Shown here: positions 6,899-10,180 of the stretch, in pieces
Layout of the letters: each line of letters begins with the position of its first letter
How positions within the stretch are numbered: the stretch's first letter is position 1
NCBI GenBank assembly: GCA_036741695.1
Contig: DAINRU010000048.1
Coordinates: 1-10,180 of the forward strand
Source of the DNA: JAFANK01 sp036741695
GTDB taxonomy: Bacteria > Vulcanimicrobiota > Vulcanimicrobiia > Eremiobacterales > Eremiobacteraceae
Reading direction: 5' to 3'
Length of the DNA: 10,180 nt
The notes under the pieces: model-generated
What the model was told of the DNA's origin: nothing
The model's input: the letters and a program-made list of their open reading frames with translations, nothing else
The model's database searches: none
Made by a program: the position numbers and the translations under genes

Positions 6899-7714
6899 TT
6901 ACGCACCACTTGTTCCAGCACCCAACGGTCCAAACAGCCCTTGCGCACGGGCAAATTCGTACAGCAGGAGCGACCCGGCGACGCCGGCGTTGAGGGACTC
7001 AACGCCCATGCGCTGCGGCAGGGCAACGCAAAGATCCAGATCCTCGCGCGGAATGCCAGCAAGCCCATGGCGTTCTTGACCGATGACGAGCGCGGCGCGC
7101 TGCGGGAATGTGACATGTCTCACATCGTTACCACTCGCGTCAGCCGCGACGATCTGCAGCTGCGCCGCTCTGGCCGCGGCGACCAAAGCCGGCCAGCGCT
7201 CGTAGCGCACGAGCGGCACGCGGAAGAGCGATCCCATCGATGCGCGCACGACCTTGTCGTTGTACGGTTCGACCGCCTCCGGCCCGAAGCAGACGGCGCT
7301 CGCGCCAAAGGCCTCGGCACTGCGGACGAGCGTGCCCGCGTTGCCAGGATCGGAGAGATTGGGCAGCACGAGAACGGCCGCCGCCCCCTGCGCAGGTACA
7401 AGGCGGGCCAGCTCATCGACTGCATGATGCATGAATCCGACGACCGCGACGATGCCTTGCGGCGTTTTCGTCTGCGCAAGCGACTCGAGCGTGCGCCGAT
7501 CCACGCGCACCACCTCAAGCGAATGCACGGGCGTGGAGCCAACCACATCCTCGTCCACGATGAAGACCTGTTCGATGTGCGCACCGCTGTCGATCGCGGC
7601 TTGCAGCACGACTGGTCCCTCGATAAGAAAACACCGCCGTTCGAGGCGGTGTTTCTTCTGATGCAGGAGGCGTGCTGCGTGCACTGCGGCGTTGTGAAAG
7701 CCCGCGGAGCCCAC
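6899..7714 (-). CDS. SpoU/TrmH (SPOUT) family RNA 2'-O-ribose methyltransferase
   Basis: 271 residues, typical of the TrmH/RlmB branch. The N-terminal substrate-binding domain (about 16-92) starts with a Lys/Arg-rich segment, has CFLIEGP (28-34) and ends in TPQGIVAVV (84-92). The SPOUT domain carries the three signature motifs. Motif 1 is LPNLSDPGNAGTLVRSAEAF (117-136, with Asn125 and Arg131), motif 2 is ALVIGQERHGL (208-218), and motif 3 is LPQRMGVESLNAGVAGSLLL (232-251). The knotted cofactor site and the catalytic Arg are thus intact. The family transfers methyl from S-adenosylmethionine to a ribose 2'-OH in rRNA or tRNA; the exact target is not deducible here. GTG at 7714 is the first in-frame start after the rplT stop, with GAGG very close before it. 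The gene is 15 bases behind rplT and probably belongs to the infC operon. A terminator-like hairpin lies in codons 20-30. Confidence 0.9.
   Translation of the reverse strand: MGSAGFHNAAVHAARLLHQKKHRLERRCFLIEGPVVLQAAIDSGAHIEQVFIVDEDVVGSTPVHSLEVVRVDRRTLESLAQTKTPQGIVAVVGFMHHAVDELARLVPAQGAAAVLVLPNLSDPGNAGTLVRSAEAFGASAVCFGPEAVEPYNDKVVRASMGSLFRVPLVRYERWPALVAAARAAQLQIVAADASGNDVRHVTFPQRAALVIGQERHGLAGIPREDLDLCVALPQRMGVESLNAGVAGSLLLYEFARAQGLFGPLGAGTSGA
7625..7657 (-). terminator. Terminator-like hairpin inside the start of the spoU gene
   Basis: On the minus strand ACACCGCC (7652-7645) and GGCGGTGT (7638-7631) pair perfectly around a 6-nt loop. The stem extends through flanking A-T pairs and is followed by TTTTCTTAT. 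The hairpin lies about 75-105 bases beyond the rplT stop, within codons 20-30 of the methyltransferase. It may act as a partial terminator at the end of infC-rpmI-rplT that lowers spoU expression. Confidence 0.5.
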
Positions 7715-7729
7715 GGCCTCGTACGCGCC

Positions 7730-8104
7730 TTAGGCTCGCGCCGCGTCCGCCGGCAGATGCTTTTTGGCGATCTCGAGCAGCTTGGCGAATCCGGCCTCAT
7801 CGTTCATGGCCAGATCGGCGAGCATCTTGCGGTTGAGCGCCAGGCCTTCTTTTTTGAGGCCGCTCACGAGCCGGCTATAGGTGAGCCCTTCAGCCCGCGC
7901 GGCAGCGTTGATGCGCGTGATCCACAGCGCGCGGAAATCACGCTTTCTGCGCCGGCGGTCGCGGAAGGCGTAGGTCAGCGAGTGGAGCAGGGCCTCGTTG
8001 GCAGCCCGGTACGTGCGCCCACGGGCGCCGCGAAAACCCTTGACGGCCTTGAGGACCTTGTTGCGCTTCTTGAGCGCTATTACACCGCGTTTGACGCGTG
8101 ACAT
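7730..8104 (-). CDS. rplT: Ribosomal protein bL20
   Basis: 124 residues, slightly longer than the usual 115-120. It contains the characteristic N-terminal basic extension MSRVKRGVIALKKRNKVLK, AVKGFRGARGRTYRAANEAL and the globular WITRINAAARAEGLTYSRLV region. bL20 is an early 23S rRNA assembly protein and, in both Escherichia coli and Bacillus subtilis, an autoregulator of infC-rpmI-rplT. ATG 8104 is preceded by GGGAGATAAGGTG. Between the rpmI stop and this start are 60 bases containing a perfect 8-bp palindrome. A C-terminal tail KKHLPADAARA adds a few residues beyond the usual end. Confidence 0.96.
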   Translation of the reverse strand: MSRVKRGVIALKKRNKVLKAVKGFRGARGRTYRAANEALLHSLTYAFRDRRRRKRDFRALWITRINAAARAEGLTYSRLVSGLKKEGLALNRKMLADLAMNDEAGFAKLLEIAKKHLPADAARA

Positions 8105-8143
8105 GACACCTTATCTCCCAATCACGTATAGATTCTTTGCAGC

Positions 8144-8163
8144 AACGGATCTTGAGATCCGTT
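8144..8163. repeat. Intergenic palindrome 3 (AACGGATC/GATCCGTT, loop TTGA)
   Basis: A perfect 8-bp inverted repeat with a 4-nt loop begins a few bases after the rpmI stop and lies 40 bases before rplT. On the plus strand it is flanked by TTTGCAGC and TTCACGC. On the minus strand the following GCTGCAAAG has no T-run, so it is not a terminator. Its outline matches the palindrome upstream of infC (9296-9315), differing only by paired changes in the inner arms. Confidence 0.65.
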
Positions 8164-8164
8164 T

Positions 8165-8368
8165 TCACGCATACGGCATCTGCCGCTTGAGGCGCGGCAC
8201 GTCGGTCTTGTCCACCAACAGCTGTTTGCGGAACTTGCGGATGCGCTTGGGCGACTTCTTGGTGAGGATGTGGCTGCATCCCGAGAACTGGGGCTCGCGC
8301 ATGAACTTCCCAGTCCCCGTCACCTTGACGCGCTTGGCGGCTCCGCGATGGGTCTTCAGTTTCGGCAT
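8165..8368 (-). CDS. rpmI: Ribosomal protein bL35
   Basis: 67 residues, standard size. The sequence opens MPKLKTHRGAAKRVKVTGTG, continues with a Lys/Arg-rich middle (HILTKKSPKRIRKFRKQ) and ends LVDKTDVPRLKRQMPYA, all typical of bL35. It sits between infC and rplT as in most bacteria. ATG 8368 has the ribosome site AGAGGAAGAT directly before it. A GGTCGA/TCGACC hairpin lies 25 bases upstream of the start, between the infC stop and the ribosome site. In Escherichia coli, L20 represses this operon by binding RNA upstream of rpmI; the hairpin here is a candidate for similar control, by inference only. Confidence 0.95.
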   Translation of the reverse strand: MPKLKTHRGAAKRVKVTGTGKFMREPQFSGCSHILTKKSPKRIRKFRKQLLVDKTDVPRLKRQMPYA

Positions 8369-8392
8369 ATCTTCCTCTGGCGTCGTGGCGGG

Positions 8393-8409
8393 GGTCGATC
8401 GGCTCGACC
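8393..8409 (-). promoter_or_regulatory. Hairpin between infC and rpmI (GGTCGA/TCGACC)
   Basis: A 6-bp perfect stem with a 5-nt loop sits six bases past the infC stop and 25 bases before the rpmI start. No T-run follows, so it is unlikely to terminate. The same stem arms recur in the infC leader at 9135-9151, which suggests two copies of one RNA signal in the same operon. Confidence 0.45.
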
Positions 8410-8415
8410 GGCGCT

Positions 8416-9033
8416 TTAAGTGGCCGGCGTTTGCTTTGCCGGCTGATCTTTCGGTTTGGCTGCCTCAGAGCTCTCGCTCTTGTGGCTTGCCGCCGCTTTG
8501 TGGGCGGCCACCGCCGCGATGACTTCCTGGCGCGGCGAGATGATCATGAACATGTTGCGGCCCTCAAGGCGTGGCTCTCGCTCGACGGTCGCGATCTTCG
8601 CGGTATCCGCTGCCACGCGCTCGAGGATCTTGCGACCATGCTGTGCGTAGGCGATCTCGCGCCCGCGGAACATGATGGTCACCTTCACCTTGTCACCGTC
8701 GAACAGCAACCGCTCGGCGGTGCGGAACTTGACCTGGTAGTCGTGTTCCTCGATCTTCGGTCGGAGCTTGACCTCGCGCAGCTCCATGTTGTGCGCCTTC
8801 TTTTTGGCCTCTCGGTCCTTTTTGTTCTGTTCGTAGCGCAGGCGCCCGTAATCATCGAGACGGCACACCGGCGGAACTGCTGCAGGAGAGACTTCGATCA
8901 GGTCGACCCCGCGTTCGCGGGCGAGGGAGAGCGCATCCCACGTCGACATGATCCCGAGCTGTGCGCCGTCGTCTGCGATGACGCGGACTTGAGGCACACG
9001 AATCTGCTCGTTGACGCGAAGCTGGCGGCTAAT
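8416..9033 (-). CDS. infC: Translation initiation factor IF-3, probably starting at ATT
   Basis: IF-3 binds the 30S subunit, checks start-codon pairing and prevents premature 50S joining. From the ATT at 9033 the protein has 205 residues. The IF3 N-domain is at about 5-75 (RVNEQIRVPQVRVIADDGAQ... to RYEQNKKDREAKKK). The C-domain is at about 83-170 (ELREVKLRPKIEEHDYQVK, then KVKVTIMFRGREI, ending MFMIISP). A tail of about 30 residues rich in Ala, Lys, Ser and Pro follows. The first ordinary start, GTG 8997, would remove the conserved RVNEQIR block. Between the upstream TAA and that GTG there is no ATG, GTG or TTG in frame, only this ATT with AGGAG nine bases before it (9043-9047). AUU is the classic infC start in Escherichia coli and underlies IF-3 autocontrol. 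The gene heads infC-rpmI-rplT. Confidence 0.93.
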   Translation of the reverse strand: MSRQLRVNEQIRVPQVRVIADDGAQLGIMSTWDALSLARERGVDLIEVSPAAVPPVCRLDDYGRLRYEQNKKDREAKKKAHNMELREVKLRPKIEEHDYQVKFRTAERLLFDGDKVKVTIMFRGREIAYAQHGRKILERVAADTAKIATVEREPRLEGRNMFMIISPRQEVIAAVAAHKAAASHKSESSEAAKPKDQPAKQTPAT

Positions 9034-9240
9034 GAGCGGGTGCTCCTGGTCTGCGTTGTCTAGGTATTATCTCTTGCCTCCATGTGCGGGGAATGAAAAA
9101 GCCCGCGGATGCAGGCTACCGTTGACGAGTGGAAGGTCGATTGGATCGACCGCGAGCGAACCTGTTTCGCTTCCTTCGTCTTTCGAACCGTAAAGCTGCG
9201 CTCGAAGGCGCGCCGTGCGGTGCGAAGGGTAGTCGTGCTT
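9034..9240 (-). promoter_or_regulatory. infC leader RNA (L20-type or similar), about 205 nt
   Basis: Between the predicted transcription start and the infC ATT lies a long untranslated leader with several hairpins. GGTCGAT/ATCGACC is at 9135-9151 and GCGAA/TTCGC is just upstream. A terminator-like stem at 9096-9117 follows, before the ribosome site. The layout of promoter, folded leader, terminator, infC, rpmI, rplT is that of Bacillus subtilis, where L20 controls the operon by attenuation. I could not match the 23S-mimic consensus by eye, so the ligand is inferred. Confidence 0.5.
9096..9117 (-). terminator. Attenuator-like terminator in the infC leader
   Basis: On the minus strand AGCCTGC (9117-9111), a 4-nt loop and GCGGGCT (9106-9100) form a 7-bp stem with one G-U pair, followed directly by TTTTTC (9100-9095). 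It lies about 120-140 bases into the leader and about 65 bases before the infC start. Transcripts must read through it to express the operon. Confidence 0.65.
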
Positions 9241-9244
9241 TGGG

Positions 9245-9273
9245 ATTATAACAAGCGGCCCCCATAGGGTCAA
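9245..9273 (-). promoter_or_regulatory. Strong sigma70-type promoter of infC-rpmI-rplT
   Basis: On the minus strand TTGACC (9273-9268) and TATAAT (9250-9245) are separated by exactly 17 bases, a near-perfect consensus. Transcription would begin near 9238-9240. It is the best promoter in the window, fitting for a translation operon. Confidence 0.85.
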
Positions 9274-9295
9274 GCCAACCCCAGGCGTTTGAAGC

Positions 9296-9315
9296 AACGG
9301 ACGTTTACGTCCGTT
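9296..9315. repeat. Intergenic palindrome 4 (AACGGACG/CGTCCGTT, loop TTTA)
   Basis: A perfect 8-bp inverted repeat with a 4-nt loop lies between the infC promoter and the divergent cobO gene. Its flanks GAAGC (9291-9295) and GCTTC (9320-9324) can extend the stem past a small bulge. The upstream TTTGAAGCA matches the flank of palindrome 5 (GTTGAAGCA). No T-run follows in either direction. Confidence 0.65.
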
Positions 9316-9324
9316 CAACGCTTC

Positions 9325-9404
9325 CCTTACAACCACGTTTCCGGGACACCATCGCCAATGGGAGTCCCAAAGGCCGGGCTCCGGGACTGAGCGAAAAACG
9401 CGCT
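9325..9404 (+). other. cobO upstream region with a hairpin
   Basis: GGGAC (9343-9347) with GTCCC (9364-9368), and nested CCAT (9349-9352) with ATGG (9358-9361), form a hairpin about 36 bases before the cobO GTG. I see no clear promoter for cobO. The space is too short for a cobalamin riboswitch and none of its conserved blocks is evident. Confidence 0.35.
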
Positions 9405-9983
9405 GTGGTTAAGGAAGACTACAAAACAGCCCACCCCTGGCAGAAAAAGCGCTCGGACGAACGCACGCTGGGACTGATCATGGTCAACACCGGTCCAGGC
9501 AAGGGCAAGACCACAGCCGCGCTGGGCGTGGCTTTGCGCGCCATCGGCCACCACCACCGGGTCAAGATGATCCAGTTCATGAAGGGCGACCCATTCTACG
9601 GCGAGATACTCATCCGCGAACGTCTGCCCGAGCTCGAGATCGAGCAATATGGCCTCGACCGCTTCGTCGACCCCAAGAACCCCGAACCCGAACAGATCCT
9701 GCGGGCACAAGCGGGCTTTGCGGCGGCACAAGCGGCGATCATGTCGGGCGACTACCACGTCGTCATCCTCGACGAGATCAACGTGGCGCTGGCCTTTGGC
9801 CTCGTGTCGACCGACGCGGTCGTCGAGTTACTCCAGGCGCGGCCCAAGCACGTGGAGGTCATCCTCACCGGGCGCGACGCCCCTCAGGCCATCATCGATG
9901 CCGCCGACTACGTCAACGAGATCACAGACGTCAAACACCCCTACCAAAAGAACATTCCGGCCCGCGTCGGTATTGAGTTCTAA
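9405..9983 (+). CDS. cobO: Corrinoid adenosyltransferase (cob(I)alamin/cob(I)yrinic acid a,c-diamide), CobO/BtuR type
   Basis: 192 residues, the usual size. The enzyme transfers the adenosyl group of ATP to Co(I) corrinoid, giving adenosylcobalamin or its precursor. A basic N-terminal arm (1-25) precedes the P-loop GPGKGKTT (30-37). VKMIQFMKGD (53-62), GDYHVVILDEINVAL with a Walker-B-like acid pair Asp123-Glu124, HVEVILTGRDAP (149-160) and the closing HPYQKNIPARVGIEF all match the CobO/BtuR fold. GTG 9405 gives the expected N-terminal arm. The frame is open further upstream with no ATG, and a strong ribosome site is lacking. The gene is divergent from infC and followed after 69 bases by a gene that may encode a B12-dependent enzyme, which fits the function. 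Confidence 0.93.
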   Translation: MVKEDYKTAHPWQKKRSDERTLGLIMVNTGPGKGKTTAALGVALRAIGHHHRVKMIQFMKGDPFYGEILIRERLPELEIEQYGLDRFVDPKNPEPEQILRAQAGFAAAQAAIMSGDYHVVILDEINVALAFGLVSTDAVVELLQARPKHVEVILTGRDAPQAIIDAADYVNEITDVKHPYQKNIPARVGIEF

Positions 9984-10004
9984 GCCGATACTCTATACTA
10001 TAAA
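9973..10004 (+). promoter_or_regulatory. Possible promoter for the gene at 10053
   Basis: TTGAGT (9973-9978, overlapping the cobO end) is followed by an A/T-rich TATACTATAAA (9994-10004), in which TACTAT (9996) lies 17 bases downstream and TATACT 15. This is the most A/T-rich stretch nearby, but the match is only fair, and cobO read-through is equally possible. Confidence 0.3.
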
Positions 10005-10019
10005 CACAGTGGTTGAAGC

Positions 10020-10039
10020 ATCCGACCTTCAGGTCGGAT
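10020..10039. repeat. Intergenic palindrome 5 (ATCCGACC/GGTCGGAT, loop TTCA)
   Basis: A perfect 8-bp inverted repeat with a 4-nt loop lies between cobO and the next start, 13 bases before the GTG at 10053. The 5' flank GTTGAAGC matches that of palindrome 4. As RNA it would fold in the 5' leader of the downstream gene. It is followed by TAAGACAGGAAG, the ribosome site, not by a T-run. Confidence 0.65.
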
Positions 10040-10052
10040 TAAGACAGGAAGC

Positions 10053-10180
10053 GTGACGAAAAAGCCCGTGAGCGAGAAGAAGACGAAGACCGACGGCCAC
10101 ACGCCCAACGGCAAGGCAGGCGCCTCGCCGCAGCCGGGCGAGGCCTTGTGGCGCGCGCAGTTCGAGGCGGCGCCCAAACG
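10053..10180 (+). CDS. N-terminal fragment, possibly methylmalonyl-CoA mutase or a related B12-dependent mutase (3' truncated)
   Basis: GTG 10053 follows AGGAAG closely and opens a frame that runs 42 codons to the right edge. The first 30 residues are Lys/Thr/Gly/Pro-rich and look disordered, then comes EALWRAQFEAAPKR. A Trp followed by a short helix ending Ala-Pro-Lys-Arg is reminiscent of the N-terminal region of methylmalonyl-CoA mutase large subunits, where APKR precedes the substrate-barrel entry. The preceding cobO makes the cofactor for such enzymes, which supports the idea. The visible part is too short for a firm call. A palindrome lies in its leader. Confidence 0.4.
   Translation, partial: MTKKPVSEKKTKTDGHTPNGKAGASPQPGEALWRAQFEAAPK

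Noticed and set aside
6823..7116. Small minus-strand gene overlapping the spoU 3' end
   Set aside because: It overlaps the conserved SPOUT motif 3 in another frame, and its tail runs into the RNA-like intergenic region without a recognisable domain.
6941..8101. Plus-strand open frame of 386 codons opposite spoU and rplT
   Set aside because: It is a shadow of two well-supported minus-strand genes; no domain or ribosome site supports it.
9241..9404. Cobalamin riboswitch in front of cobO
   Set aside because: The space is only about 160 bases shared with the infC promoter, and none of the conserved B12-box or GCCACTG-like blocks is visible.
713..10039. CRISPR array
   Set aside because: The palindromes are scattered one per intergenic gap, with no regular spacers and no cas genes.

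Overview
The window is high-GC bacterial chromosome, almost certainly a metagenome-derived contig: a run of ten Ns at 5573-5582 falls inside pheS and behaves like a scaffolding placeholder. Most genes lie on the minus strand. Read in that direction they run infC, rpmI, rplT, a SpoU/TrmH-family RNA methyltransferase, an RNA-like intergenic region, pheS, pheT, cvpA and an exported S53 (sedolisin/kumamolisin) peptidase. The infC-rpmI-rplT-(spoU)-pheS-pheT-cvpA order is an old bacterial translation cluster. The S53 protease and the GC-rich, SD-dependent style would fit an acidic-soil lineage such as Eremiobacterota/WPS-2 or a relative. That placement is inference; nothing in the window fixes the taxonomy.

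Region by region. 1-702 (+) is the 3' end of an unidentified protein with one hydrophobic segment and an Ig-like beta domain. 703-823 separates two convergent genes and holds a bidirectional terminator flanked by two further palindromes. 824-2404 (-) is the S53 peptidase with a complete Glu-Asp-Asp-Ser set. 2563-3093 (-) is cvpA, 3098-5551 (-) pheT and 5551-6578 (-) pheS. pheS and pheT overlap by one base (TGATG), as can be reconstructed across the N gap. 6625-6898 holds a candidate structured RNA or pheST leader with its own promoter and a strong intrinsic terminator. 6899-7714 (-) is the SpoU methyltransferase, with a terminator-like hairpin in its first codons. 7730-9033 (-) is rplT, rpmI and infC. 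infC most likely starts at a rare ATT codon. Behind a consensus sigma70 promoter (9245-9273) it has a leader of about 205 nt that contains an attenuator. 9405-9983 (+) is cobO/btuR, divergent from infC, and from 10053 (+) a truncated gene begins that may be a B12-dependent mutase.

Functionally, the minus-strand block makes initiation factor IF3, ribosomal proteins L35 and L20, an RNA-modifying enzyme and phenylalanyl-tRNA synthetase. Several layers of RNA-level control are visible: the ATT start, the leader attenuator, repeated hairpins at gene junctions and a terminator before pheS. The plus-strand right end belongs to adenosylcobalamin metabolism.

The most unusual signal is a set of short, near-perfect intergenic palindromes at 713-732, 793-815, 8144-8163, 9296-9315 and 10020-10039. 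Three of them share a TTNA loop and a TTGAAGCA-like 5' flank, while their arms vary in a base-pair-preserving way.
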